Origin: Paenarthrobacter sp.
Lineage (GTDB): Bacteria > Actinomycetota > Actinomycetes > Actinomycetales > Micrococcaceae
Direction of reading: 5' to 3'
Length of the DNA: 64,000 nucleotides
NCBI GenBank assembly: GCA_031179305.1
Contig: JAPSHX010000002.1
Span: 62,001 to 126,000, forward strand
In this document: piece after piece, positions 18,496-27,732 of the stretch
Position numbering within the stretch: the stretch's first letter is position 1
Layout: the number at the start of each line of letters is the position of its first letter
Made by a program: the position numbers and the translations under genes
Notes under the pieces: generated by a model
Databases searched by the model: none
What the model saw: the letters and a program-made list of their open reading frames with translations, nothing else
Told to the model about the DNA's origin: nothing

Positions 18496-18825
18496 CTACT
18501 TGGAGTTGCCCGGGCCGCCGTTTTTTCCACCGTCGTTGCCGGGGCGGAGGCCTTCGTAAATCTCCTTGCACTCCGGGCAGACCGGGAACTTCTTGGGATC
18601 GCGCCCCGGCGTCCAGACTTTGCCGCACAGGGCAATGACGGGCTCGCCGGTCAGGGCCGACTCCATGATCTTTTCCTTGCGGACGTAGTGCGAAAACCGC
18701 TCGCGGTCGCCGGGTTCCACTTCCTGGCGCGTTTCTTCGCGCTCAATGGTGGCAGTGGACGTTCCGGCTCCGGAAAGCTCGCGCATGGGATCGTTTTCGA
18801 ATGGATCCGGAGGAAGCGTAGTCAT
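18496..18825 (-). CDS. DUF3039 domain-containing protein
   Basis: About 109 aa of unknown function, conserved in actinobacteria. The N-terminus reads MTTLPPDPFENDPMRELSGA, followed by a basic helix and a CGK...CPECKEIYEG segment that looks like a small zinc-binding CxxC site. It begins 17 bp after the nagB stop and ends 112 bp before the helicase start, suggesting nagB-DUF3039(-helicase) co-transcription. An ATG at 18834 is a close alternative start. Confidence 0.85.
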   Translation of the reverse strand: MTTLPPDPFENDPMRELSGAGTSTATIEREETRQEVEPGDRERFSHYVRKEKIMESALTGEPVIALCGKVWTPGRDPKKFPVCPECKEIYEGLRPGNDGGKNGGPGNSK

Positions 18826-18842
18826 GCCAAACATCTTACCGT

Positions 18843-19625
18843 CTACAGGCCCTGCCACTCCGGCTTGTTGTCATAGGTGTGCCGATAATAATCGGCCAGT
18901 TTCAGCGATGACGCGGCCGCCTCATCCACCAAAATCGTGGCGTGGGGGTGCATCTGAAGGATGGAGGCAGCGCAAATGGCAGCCACCGGTCCCTCCACGA
19001 AATCCCGAACAGCCTGGGCTTTCTGGGCCCCTGTTGCGACCAACACCACATGCCGGGCATCCATGATGGTTCCGAGGCCCTGGGTGACCACGTGGTGGGG
19101 AACGTCGTCGATGCTGTCGAAGAAACGGGCGTTGTCCTTACGGGTCTGCTCGATCAACGTCTTGATACGCGTCCGGGATGACAGGGAGGAACCAGGTTCG
19201 TTGAAGCCAATATGCCCGTCTGTGCCGACGCCCAAAATCTGCAGATCAACTCCGCCTACGGCCTTGATCGCGTCCTCATAGTCCTGGCATGCCGCCTCAA
19301 GGTCCACGGCAGCACCGTCGGGTCCATGGACGTTCTCCGGCTTGATGTTCACCCTGTTGGTGAACTCGCGCCGAATGACCTCGCGGTAGGACTCGGGATG
19401 TCCCGCCGGGAGCCCTACATATTCATCCAAAGCGAACCCATGCGCCTGGCTGAAGTCCAATTCCCCGGCCTCGTACCGGCTGGCCAATGCGTCGTAAATG
19501 GGCAGCGGTGACGACCCCGTCGCCAAGCCCAGGACAGCATTGGGCTTACGACGCACCAGCGCTTCAATGGCATCGGCAGCGAGCGCACCGATCTGCTTAG
19601 TGCCCTGGAGAATGACAACTTCCAT
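18843..19625 (-). CDS. nagB: Glucosamine-6-phosphate deaminase
   Basis: 260 aa; converts glucosamine-6-P to fructose-6-P and ammonia in amino-sugar catabolism. Motifs: LGLATGSSPLPIYDAL (sugar-phosphate loop), FALDEYVGL (catalytic Asp), LGVGTDGHIGFNEPGSS (catalytic His and Glu region) and SSRTR. The ATG at 19625 has AGGAAAGG at a good distance and is preferred over a GTG six bases upstream. Its pathway partner nagA lies about 10 kb away on the other strand. Confidence 0.96.
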   Translation of the reverse strand: MEVVILQGTKQIGALAADAIEALVRRKPNAVLGLATGSSPLPIYDALASRYEAGELDFSQAHGFALDEYVGLPAGHPESYREVIRREFTNRVNIKPENVHGPDGAAVDLEAACQDYEDAIKAVGGVDLQILGVGTDGHIGFNEPGSSLSSRTRIKTLIEQTRKDNARFFDSIDDVPHHVVTQGLGTIMDARHVVLVATGAQKAQAVRDFVEGPVAAICAASILQMHPHATILVDEAAASSLKLADYYRHTYDNKPEWQGL

Positions 19626-19704
19626 CGTCACGGCCTTTCCTAGTTATGAGCTATCTGACAAGAGGTTATCCCATGTCCCACCTGCGGGCATGGTTGTTAC
19701 GGAG

Positions 19705-21276
19705 CTAGCGGTTCACGCTGAGTTGGGCGAACATCTCCGGACCTCGGGCGTCCAACCATTTTCCACCGAGACGGACACCCACAACGAACAGGATGACGCC
19801 GAGCAAAGGCCCCACTGCCAGATTTATCCATCCGGCCTCGGGGCCGCCACTAAACGCTTGGACAGCCACGAGTGCAAGCTCCGGAACGAGCAGGAGTGCC
19901 AAGAGACCCATGCCTACGGCCTGGACTGCCAACGTCTGGGCGACATTTCCCGGCGGCTTCTTAAACGGGCTGTCCCCGGGCAAAGGCACGGCAATGTTGT
20001 AGCGGGCCGATATCACCGAAGAGAGCCCCAAGCCAGTAAAGAGGGTTCCCAGCGACAAGCCCAGAAGGTTGGGGAGCCATTGCCATTCCCCGGTGACGAA
20101 AAGCGGCCCTACGGTGAACACAAGCACCACCGGAAGGGAGATCGCGAGACAGGCCAGGGCCCGGCCCAGGCGATCATCAATGCCCCGGACACCCGCAGCG
20201 AGGTGTAGCGCAAAGGCTGTGTTGTCATACGAGACATCGGCGCAGATGGACCAGGCCATCATGAACGCTGTCAACGGTCCCAGGATCATGAGCAGGTCGT
20301 AACTGCCACTCTGTGATCCGCTGAAGAAAAAGATGACAGGGAACAAGGGAACAATCACCAAGGAGGCCGCATACCTTGGATCCTTCATCCAATAGATCAA
20401 AGCCCTGGCAGCAACGGCGCCCGCAGGAGTACCCGGAAGAAGGGCAAACAGACCGAGTTTCCCGCCCTTCCTGGCTGAGCCTCCGGAGTACGGGGGCGTC
20501 ACCAAAGCACGCTGCAGCAGGACATGCCAGCACAGGAGGAGGCCGGCAATGGTTGCCCCGGAGATAAGAAATTTCAGGGCTGCGGCGCCCACATTGCCGG
20601 ACTCAAGGTCTCCGCCCAAGGACCAGGATGCACCAAGCGGTGTCCAGGACACAGTGCGGGCCAACACGGGCAGGTAGTCGGCACTGCCACGGACGCCGTC
20701 CACGATTCCCACCATGATGGGCCCCAGCAGCATCAGCGGAATGAAGACGATAATGCTGCTGACGTCCTTGAAGCGTCGCGAGGAGGCAAGTCCTGCCGTC
20801 GCCGTGGTAACCACCTTGGACAACACGATGCAGGTAACGGCACCCAGAATAGCGCCCAACAAAGCGCCCGCTACAGCAGGGAAACTACGCCACCAAGTCC
20901 CCACCGTACCCAAGGCTGCAAGCAAGGTGGCAAGACCCGGGATACCTATGAACCCCGCCACTGCGAGCCCGGCCAAGAGCTGCCTCGGGGGGATCGCGAA
21001 CGTGGTGAAGCGAGCAGGGTCCAAGGTCATGTCCGCTGCGGATGCGACGAGCGGAATAATGGCCCAACCGAGCACCGTGGCCGCACCGCCAAGCACTACC
21101 ACCGTGTGGGCAATCTCGGCGTCAGCCCAACGCAGCGCGATGAGACCGCCAATCAGGAGGGAAAGGACGCCCAGCGCATAGAGCAATCCCAGTGCCATGC
21201 CCACCAACTGCCACGGGCTGCGTTTGAATCCGTTAAGAAGCAGGCGCCACTTCAGGCTCAGAAGGTGCGCAACCAT
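19705..21276 (-). CDS. ABC-2 type transporter permease
   Basis: About 523 aa with at least ten hydrophobic segments and no soluble domain. It pairs with the ATPase gene directly upstream, whose stop it overlaps by about 19 bp when started at the ATG at 21276 (VAHLLSLKWRLLLNGFKRSP). The frame extends further to 21411 inside the ATPase gene, but that part is Gly/Arg-rich and unlike a membrane protein. Substrate unknown; large ABC-2 permeases of this layout are usually exporters. Confidence 0.87.
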   Translation of the reverse strand: MVAHLLSLKWRLLLNGFKRSPWQLVGMALGLLYALGVLSLLIGGLIALRWADAEIAHTVVVLGGAATVLGWAIIPLVASAADMTLDPARFTTFAIPPRQLLAGLAVAGFIGIPGLATLLAALGTVGTWWRSFPAVAGALLGAILGAVTCIVLSKVVTTATAGLASSRRFKDVSSIIVFIPLMLLGPIMVGIVDGVRGSADYLPVLARTVSWTPLGASWSLGGDLESGNVGAAALKFLISGATIAGLLLCWHVLLQRALVTPPYSGGSARKGGKLGLFALLPGTPAGAVAARALIYWMKDPRYAASLVIVPLFPVIFFFSGSQSGSYDLLMILGPLTAFMMAWSICADVSYDNTAFALHLAAGVRGIDDRLGRALACLAISLPVVLVFTVGPLFVTGEWQWLPNLLGLSLGTLFTGLGLSSVISARYNIAVPLPGDSPFKKPPGNVAQTLAVQAVGMGLLALLLVPELALVAVQAFSGGPEAGWINLAVGPLLGVILFVVGVRLGGKWLDARGPEMFAQLSVNR

Positions 21277-22175
21277 TCCAGCCCCTCCGTCCGGTGTCCG
21301 CCGCCCACCAACTGCACAAAGCGTTCTTCCAAGGTGGAGCCGTTGCGGACCTCGTCCACCGATCCCGCCGCCAGCACCCGTCCGCCTGCAACCACCGCCA
21401 CATGGCTGCACATACGCTGCACAAGATCCATGACGTGGCTCGAAACGATGACAGTGCCACCGGAAGCGACGTAACTTTCCAAGATGCCCCGGATGTTGGA
21501 AGCCGAAACGGGGTCCACCGATTCAAAGGGCTCATCCAGCACAAGGAGACGGGGTGCATGAATGAGCGCAGAGGCCAAGGCAATCTTCTTGGTCATACCT
21601 GCCGAGTAGTCAACAACCAAGGTGCCTGCGTCCGCTTGGAGATCAAGGGCAGCCAGCAACTCAGAAACACGGGACCCCACCACATCGCGGTCCATGCCAC
21701 GGAGCAACCCGGAATAGGTGACCAGCTGTTCGCCCGTGAGCCTGTCAAAGAGGCGCACTCCATCCGGCAGGACGCCCATGAGCTTCTTGGCGTCCAAGGG
21801 CCGCGCCCAGACGTCCACACCATGGACCAAGGCGGTGCCAAAATCGGGGCGAAGCAAACCGGTAGCCATGGACAGCGTTGTGGTCTTGCCGGCACCGTTG
21901 GGCCCAACCATCCCGTAGAAGGAACCTGCCGGGACCTCCAGGCTCACGCCATCGACGGCGATCTTCTCGCCGAAACGCTTGGCCAGGCCGCGGATGGACA
22001 GCGCAGCCAAAGGCGCACCCTCAGCAGAACCACTGGAAGGCAACGGAAGGGAGCCGGTTGGTAATTGACTGACCTGTCGCGCTTCGGGAGCCTGCTGCGT
22101 TGCGGAAGCTTGTGGGGGCGCGGACGCTTGTGGCGGCGCGGATGTGGGCGTGGGTTCATGGCGTGGTTCCGTCAT
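21258..22175 (-). CDS. ABC transporter ATP-binding protein
   Basis: 305 aa. The first 60 residues are a Pro/Ala/Ser/Gln-rich, probably disordered extension with repeated PQASAP units. The ATPase core follows: Walker A GPNGAGKTTTLSM, a degenerate signature VDYSAGMTKK in place of LSGGQ, Walker B LLVLDEPFESVD and the switch SSHVMD. The degenerate signature occurs in many ABC-2 exporter ATPases. Forms a two-gene exporter with the permease downstream. Confidence 0.92.
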   Translation of the reverse strand: MTEPRHEPTPTSAPPQASAPPQASATQQAPEARQVSQLPTGSLPLPSSGSAEGAPLAALSIRGLAKRFGEKIAVDGVSLEVPAGSFYGMVGPNGAGKTTTLSMATGLLRPDFGTALVHGVDVWARPLDAKKLMGVLPDGVRLFDRLTGEQLVTYSGLLRGMDRDVVGSRVSELLAALDLQADAGTLVVDYSAGMTKKIALASALIHAPRLLVLDEPFESVDPVSASNIRGILESYVASGGTVIVSSHVMDLVQRMCSHVAVVAGGRVLAAGSVDEVRNGSTLEERFVQLVGGGHRTEGLEWLRTF

Positions 22176-22215
22176 GAACCCAGCCTAACCTTGCCAACAC
22201 GAACCTGAGGAGGTC

Positions 22216-23316
22216 CTAGAAGCCGTGGCGGGGAACTGCACGCTGGTACTGCGGAACCCACGGAATGTCGTGGCCCAATTCGTACGCAGCCCTGAGCCAC
22301 CAGTGCGGATCCCGCAACGCGGCACGGGCCATGAAAACCGCATCCGCCCTGCCGTTCGCCACAATATCTTCCGCTTGCGTGGCACTCGTGAGCAAGCCCA
22401 CCGCGCCGGTGAGGACTCCGGCGTCGTTCTTTACCTGCTGGGCGAATCCAGCCTGATAGCCGGGCACAGCCCTAATCTGCTGATGCGCTACTGCGCCGCC
22501 GCTGGAAACGTCCACAAGGTCAACGCCACGTTCGGCAGCGGCGCGGGCCAACCGAACAGAAGCCTCGACATCAACGCCGCCGTCAGCCCAGTCCGACGCG
22601 GAAATACGGAGCAGAAGCGGCATGGAGTCCGGAATCACTTCCCTGACCGCGTCCACCACGGCGAGCATAAGTCGGTTGCGCCCCTCCTCGTTCCCGCCCC
22701 AGCTATCAGTTCGGGTATTGATGAGCGGGCTTTGGAACTGGTGCAGGAGGTATCCGTGGGCTCCATGAATCTCCACGGTGTCGAAACCCGCCGCTACTGC
22801 GCGGCCGGCAGCGGCGGCAAAGTCGGCCACGACGCCTTGGATATCGGCATCGCTCATTGCTTCCGGCGCGGCATAGCCGTCAAACGGATCACTGCCTGGC
22901 CCAACGGTGACCCATCCGCCGTCGGACTCCGGAACAGAGCCGGAGCGATCGGAAAACGGCCAATACGTGGACGCCTTACGCCCCGCGTGGGCAAGTTGCG
23001 CCCCTATCTTGCAGTCGACGGCACCATGCCGGTGGACGAAAGCCACCATCCGTTCCCAACCGGCCGCCTGCTCATCAGAGTACAAACCAGCGTCCAGGGG
23101 GCTGATTCTGCCTGCAGCATTCACCGCAGCCGCCTCACTGAGGATGAGCGCGGCGCCGCCGGCTGCGAAAGAACCCAAGTGCATCAAGTGCCAGTCGTTG
23201 GGGACGCCCTCTCCGGTCTCCGGGTGGCAGCTGTACTGGCACATGGGCGACACCCACCCACGGTGTGGGACGGTAAGCGAGCGCAGCTGAAGCGGAGTGA
23301 ACAGCGCGGACGGCAC
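22216..23316 (-). CDS. Old yellow enzyme family NADH:flavin oxidoreductase (YqjM/NamA-like)
   Basis: 366 aa FMN-dependent ene-reductase. Family features: SPMCQYS with the regulatory Cys typical of the YqjM subgroup (near residue 25), NDWHLMHLGSFAAGGAALI, GAQLAHAGRKAST, and the substrate-binding His pair in EIHGAHGYLLHQF. The GTG start overlaps the upstream stop by one base (TAGTG), so it is coupled to the thioredoxin/TPR gene. Natural substrate unknown. Confidence 0.94.
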   Translation of the reverse strand: MPSALFTPLQLRSLTVPHRGWVSPMCQYSCHPETGEGVPNDWHLMHLGSFAAGGAALILSEAAAVNAAGRISPLDAGLYSDEQAAGWERMVAFVHRHGAVDCKIGAQLAHAGRKASTYWPFSDRSGSVPESDGGWVTVGPGSDPFDGYAAPEAMSDADIQGVVADFAAAAGRAVAAGFDTVEIHGAHGYLLHQFQSPLINTRTDSWGGNEEGRNRLMLAVVDAVREVIPDSMPLLLRISASDWADGGVDVEASVRLARAAAERGVDLVDVSSGGAVAHQQIRAVPGYQAGFAQQVKNDAGVLTGAVGLLTSATQAEDIVANGRADAVFMARAALRDPHWWLRAAYELGHDIPWVPQYQRAVPRHGF

Positions 23317-24323
23317 TAGAAGAGAACCCTCGCGAGCCCTTGGCGCGCCTTCGCCACCCGCTCGTCCTGGGTTCCGACGACCTCGAAAAGCTCCAGGAGG
23401 CGCACGCGGGCGGTCTCACGCTCGGGACCGTAATTCCTGCCAATGAAAGTGATAATGCGGTTGAAAGCGTCGTCGATGTGGCCGCCGGAGATGTCGAGGT
23501 CAGCCACAGTTAACTGCGCCTGGACGTTGTCCGGTTCTTTGGCGGCGAGCTCGCGAAGGGCTTCGGCCTCGGGGGCAGAGAGCTGGTCCAACCTGGCCAT
23601 CAGTTCAACCTGGGCCAAACCGGCCCTGGCATCGGTGTCCGCCGGCTGCTCGAGGAGCGCCTGCTTGTAGGCTGCAGCTGCGCCGGCGTAGTCGCCGGCC
23701 TCGATCGCGTCAATGGCTGCCTGATGGAGTGGCGGCAGTGGTGCAGGTTCCGCGTCCTCTACGGGCGCGGCGTCCCCTATGCTGCCGGTGACACCGTTCG
23801 CTGCAGCAACCTTCAGAAGCTCCTCAAGCAGGTTTCGGATCTGTTCGTCATCCGCGGGTCCTTGGAAAAGCGGGACGGGTTGTCCCTTCACCACGGCCAC
23901 TGCCGTGGGAACGGCCTGCACTTGGAAGGCCTGCGCCAGTTGCGGGAAGGTGTCAACATCCGCGGCTGCTAGCACCAAGCGACCACCGTAGCTTTCAACA
24001 ATGCGTTCGGCTGCATCGAGAACGGCGGGTGACTCGGGCGCATACCGCGACCAAAGGAGGAACAGCACGGGGATCTGCGCAGACAATTGCACCAGATCTT
24101 GGAAATTTGATTCGGTTGCATCCACTCGAAGTGGTGCTTTGCCAGCATCGCCCGCTTGGGACGAGCCATCCACGGGCGATCCGCCCTCCGCCGAAGCAGA
24201 GGGGGCAGGCACCGGCGGGGTGGCTGGGCGGCGCAGCGACGACAGGTCAACGGCACCGCGAAGATTGAGCTGGCTGGCAGCGGCTGGAGTGGGTCGGTAT
24301 CCGGGCGAACTCATACCGTCCAC
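23316..24323 (-). CDS. Thioredoxin-fold/TPR protein, CnoX/YbbN-like, without CxxC
   Basis: 335 aa: a disordered N-terminus of about 70 residues, a thioredoxin fold (about 75-170) and a helical TPR-like region (about 205-330). At the position of the usual WCGPC the sequence reads LWSRYAPESPA, so both active-site cysteines are missing; the cis-Pro loop (QAVPTAVAVVKG) is kept. Family members act as holdases or co-chaperones. The loss of both cysteines argues against a redox role. Confidence 0.88.
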   Translation of the reverse strand: MDGMSSPGYRPTPAAASQLNLRGAVDLSSLRRPATPPVPAPSASAEGGSPVDGSSQAGDAGKAPLRVDATESNFQDLVQLSAQIPVLFLLWSRYAPESPAVLDAAERIVESYGGRLVLAAADVDTFPQLAQAFQVQAVPTAVAVVKGQPVPLFQGPADDEQIRNLLEELLKVAAANGVTGSIGDAAPVEDAEPAPLPPLHQAAIDAIEAGDYAGAAAAYKQALLEQPADTDARAGLAQVELMARLDQLSAPEAEALRELAAKEPDNVQAQLTVADLDISGGHIDDAFNRIITFIGRNYGPERETARVRLLELFEVVGTQDERVAKARQGLARVLF

Positions 24324-24352
24324 TCTAGCCGCTGCCCTGCCATGGGTATGCG

Positions 24353-26146
24353 CTACTTGAAGCTGGCCCCCACCAGGCCGCGGGTAGCTGCGACGAGCTT
24401 CATGGGGTCGGCAGAGCCTGCCGGGGGAATGTACACGGCCACGGATTCGGCGAAGTTCAGAACCATGCCTGTAGTAGTTTCCTTTCCACCGGCAAAGACT
24501 GCGGAATCGTCTTCAAGCACAAGCTTGTCACCTGCCGCCTTGGGCGTGCCTTCAAAAGCGAAATCCAAACGCCCCACAACCACGGCGCCACCATCAGCTG
24601 TCCGCAGCACTACAGTCTGGTTGGTGACCGGCGTGTGCGTGAACTTGAAGTTTGCGCTGGTTCCGTTCTTCACCGTGTCCGCCTGGTAGGCCAGTGCCCC
24701 TGCGATGTAAGGGGAAGACTGCCCATCGGCCAACTTGCTCCGGTTGGGCGACTCGGGGTTCGTCAGCATTTCACTCAGGATTTCCAAGGCCTCATTGCCG
24801 CTGTAGGCCAGGCCAGTGCTGTCACTCGCCGGCACAGGCTCGGTTCCAGTGCGCGGAACGGGGAACGAGGGGAAGTTGGTGCCGGGCTGTAGCGGCGCGC
24901 TGCCCCACAACTTGTAGTTTTCACGAGGCGAAAGCTGCACGAGGGTCAGGACCTGCGGCACCACGTTACCCTCACCCTGGGTGAGGGCGAAGACGGTTCG
25001 GGGCCAGTCGCGCTTGGTGCTGATAACGCTGCTCTGAAGCTTGGTGGCGCGGACCGGCATACGCGGCTCGTAGGCAGACACTGCAGACCGGATCTTGTAG
25101 TTCTGAGTCCGGATCTGGAGTTCCATCTTGTCTACGCGCGGAGCCAACTTTGCCGCGTCCTTAGCGGCGTCCGCTGCATCCACGGTGCTCGCTACCTGCT
25201 CAAGGATCCGCTGCAGTTGGGACTCAAGCATGACGGGCGTGGCCGCCTCGGCGTCGGGTGCAGTTGAGGAGGTTTGGGTGGCCTCGGGGGTCGCGGTGGC
25301 TTGGGCAGCGACTGCCGTCCCTCCGACCAGGACGGCTGCCAAGGTAGCCGCGAGGGCCGTGATGCGGAGGGCCGGACCTTCGGTGCCGGCACCAGGACCA
25401 CGGCCTTTGTCAGCGATAGGCGACTGAACGGTCGACGACTTAGCGGTTGACGGCTTTTCCGTAGAGGACTGCACCGGGAGCGTGGTGGTCTCTCCGCCGT
25501 CGCGCGGCTCGTCGTCGTCGTGCTTACGGCGGTTACTGAGCGCTTTGGCGACGAACGGCAGCGCCGCTCCGATCAGGATGATGATGATGCCCAAGACAAT
25601 CAGCGGCACTGCCCAGGGAGTGGTGGCGCTGTTCGGGAACGTCATGGAAATCGACGACGGCGCAGGCTGGGTACCGTCGCCGGCTACCAGAAGGGACCAT
25701 TCACCATCCGCGGGAGGGTTCCAGGTATAGTCCAGATCGCCGCTGGCGTTTTCGGTGCTGACCCACAAATCGGATCCAGCCGGAGAAGGCGCCGTGGCCT
25801 CGCCGTCGACAGAGGACACCTCCAGCGACTTCTGGTCCGCCGAGACACCGGTCAACGTGGTGTGGGCAGTCTCGCCAACCCAGGCTTGGACATCGTCCGG
25901 GCGCCCCGTGGCGACAATGAAGTTGCCCTCACCCTGGATCTTGATCTTCACCGGCCCGTCATGGAGGGCGATCAACTCTTGGTCGATCACGGTCAGCGGG
26001 GCAGCTTTGGTATCGCTGGGAACCGAAGCCGTCACGGTCTCGGAGGGGGCCCAAAAAGTCAGCTGGCCAATGCCGGCCAGCATCGTCAGCAGGCCCAGCA
26101 GCACCAGCAAGGCTGCAGTCTTCAAACGCACAGGATCACCTATCAT
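24353..26146 (-). CDS. Uncharacterised envelope protein with three membrane segments
   Basis: 597 aa, not recognised. A hydrophobic N-terminal segment (about 8-30), an extracytoplasmic beta-rich domain (about 35-170) that reads like a carbohydrate- or ligand-binding fold, and a second membrane segment (about 176-202) come first. A Thr/Ser/Lys-rich cytoplasmic linker (about 205-265) and a third membrane segment (about 268-290) follow, then a second extracytoplasmic domain (about 300-597) with a Pro/Thr/Ala-rich start. No enzyme motif is visible. 203 bp of non-coding sequence separate it from the divergent AI-2E gene; I see no clear promoter there. Confidence 0.75.
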   Translation of the reverse strand: MIGDPVRLKTAALLVLLGLLTMLAGIGQLTFWAPSETVTASVPSDTKAAPLTVIDQELIALHDGPVKIKIQGEGNFIVATGRPDDVQAWVGETAHTTLTGVSADQKSLEVSSVDGEATAPSPAGSDLWVSTENASGDLDYTWNPPADGEWSLLVAGDGTQPAPSSISMTFPNSATTPWAVPLIVLGIIIILIGAALPFVAKALSNRRKHDDDEPRDGGETTTLPVQSSTEKPSTAKSSTVQSPIADKGRGPGAGTEGPALRITALAATLAAVLVGGTAVAAQATATPEATQTSSTAPDAEAATPVMLESQLQRILEQVASTVDAADAAKDAAKLAPRVDKMELQIRTQNYKIRSAVSAYEPRMPVRATKLQSSVISTKRDWPRTVFALTQGEGNVVPQVLTLVQLSPRENYKLWGSAPLQPGTNFPSFPVPRTGTEPVPASDSTGLAYSGNEALEILSEMLTNPESPNRSKLADGQSSPYIAGALAYQADTVKNGTSANFKFTHTPVTNQTVVLRTADGGAVVVGRLDFAFEGTPKAAGDKLVLEDDSAVFAGGKETTTGMVLNFAESVAVYIPPAGSADPMKLVAATRGLVGASFK

Positions 26147-26349
26147 CAGCGGTCGTTGAACTTCAAGGGTAACCGTTTTGTTATCAGAGAGTCAGATCGA
26201 GGTGATCTCCCCGACATCCCGAAAAGCCCGCCACCGCGCCTCTGCAGCGCTATTTCGCGATCCTGATAGTGTGGCGATGATCATGATATCCGGGCCTTCC
26301 AACGCCTAAGTCCACCCTTTACCACCACTGAAAAGGCAGCTAAAACCGC

Positions 26350-27657
26350 GTGAAAGACCACATGGAGTCCCGTCCCGCCGATGAGCCAGGGTCAAGTTCG
26401 GTGGATACGCCTTCGGAGGGCACAGCCGCGACGGTTCCGGCTGCTACGGTTCCGGTCCGCACCGGACGCCTCGCTGCCATCAGCCGCAGGCTGAGGCAAC
26501 CCATCCCCGGCGCCCGGACCCGCGTTCGTTTCGAGATGCCCCCCGAAACTGAATCGGATGATGGCGGCAAAGGCTTCCGGCCCGAGGACGACCATGGTTT
26601 CGGTGCCCCCGGCCCGAGGATGTCATCCCAGCACCCTGTATATGTCGGATTCATGGGTACCGCGGGCGTCGGCATTGCCTTGGCCGTGTTCTACATTGCC
26701 AGCAACACCACCCAACTCATTTTGTGGATTGTTGCCGCACTGTTCATCGCCCTCGGGCTTGATCCCGTGGTCCGCTGGCTTGAAGGTCGAAAAGTCCCCC
26801 GTCCCGCCGGGATCCTCATATCCGTCTCAGCGCTTGTGCTCGCGGTGGCCGGATTCTTTGCGACGCTGATTCCCACCATCGTCGAACAGGTGTCGGAAAT
26901 CGTCCGCCAAGCGCCGGAGTGGATCCGCAGCTTCCTCGACTCGGATTTCTTCCGCAACGCAGACAGCCAATTTGGCGTGCGTGACCGCATAACCACAGAG
27001 TTGGACAAGTTCGTCAAGGATCCCGAAGCGATGGGTGGAATCTTCGGTGGTGTGGTCGGTTTCGGTTCCACGGTCGCCAACGGCCTGTTCGGTTCCCTGA
27101 TCGTCCTGGTCCTCAGCCTCTACTTCCTGGCGGCCTTGCCGTCCATGAAGAAGTGGGCTTACCGCCTTGCTCCCCGATCCCGCCGTCCACGTGTTGAAGC
27201 GCTCTCCGAAGCGATCACCGACTCCGTGGGCAACTACGTCATAGGCCAGGTCTGCGTCGCCCTTCTGAACGCCATTTTTGCCTTCATCCTGATGACCATC
27301 CTGGGCATCCCCTTCAGCGTCCTGCTTGCCTTCGTTGTTGCCCTGCTGGCCTTCATTCCCCTGGTAGGCGGCATGATCGCCGCTGTTGTGGTCATCCTGG
27401 TAGCACTCACCGCGGGCTGGCAGACAGCCGTGATCTACGCGATCGCCTACTTCGCCTACCTGCAGTTCGAGGCGTACTTCATCTCACCGCGCATCATGCA
27501 GCGCGCCGTAGCGGTGCCCGGGGCCGTCGCAGTGATTTCGGTGATTGCCGGTGGCAGCCTGCTCGGCGTGCTTGGCGCACTGATCGCCATTCCGACTGCG
27601 GCAGCGATCATGCTGCTGATCAAGGAAGTGTTCATCGTCCGCCAGGACAGGCACTAA
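26350..27657 (+). CDS. AI-2E family transporter
   Basis: 435 aa; a hydrophilic N-terminal extension of about 95 residues and then about eight membrane segments. Family region: the long amphipathic part EQVSEIVRQAPEWIRSFLDS followed by SLYFLAALPSMKKW and the conserved C-terminal block LLAFIPLVGGMIAAV...AVPGAVAVISVIAGGSLLGV. Some family members export autoinducer-2; others are Na+/H+ antiporters, so the substrate is open. The start is the GTG at 26350. Confidence 0.92.
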   Translation: MKDHMESRPADEPGSSSVDTPSEGTAATVPAATVPVRTGRLAAISRRLRQPIPGARTRVRFEMPPETESDDGGKGFRPEDDHGFGAPGPRMSSQHPVYVGFMGTAGVGIALAVFYIASNTTQLILWIVAALFIALGLDPVVRWLEGRKVPRPAGILISVSALVLAVAGFFATLIPTIVEQVSEIVRQAPEWIRSFLDSDFFRNADSQFGVRDRITTELDKFVKDPEAMGGIFGGVVGFGSTVANGLFGSLIVLVLSLYFLAALPSMKKWAYRLAPRSRRPRVEALSEAITDSVGNYVIGQVCVALLNAIFAFILMTILGIPFSVLLAFVVALLAFIPLVGGMIAAVVVILVALTAGWQTAVIYAIAYFAYLQFEAYFISPRIMQRAVAVPGAVAVISVIAGGSLLGVLGALIAIPTAAAIMLLIKEVFIVRQDRH

Positions 27658-27662
27658 TCTCC

Positions 27663-27732
27663 GGCATTCCGACCAGGCTAGGCATTCCGACCAGGCTAGG
27701 CACTCGCGACCGGGCTAGGCACTCGCGACCGG
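27663..27732. repeat. Four-unit 18-19 bp tandem repeat between convergent genes
   Basis: Two identical 18-bp units (27663-27680 and 27681-27698) are followed by a 19-bp variant (27699-27717) and a truncated copy of it (27718-27732). The array begins 5 bp after the AI-2E stop, and the last two units form the final codons and stop of the alpha/beta hydrolase gene. Looks like recent local duplication; no dyad symmetry to suggest a terminator. Confidence 0.85.
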
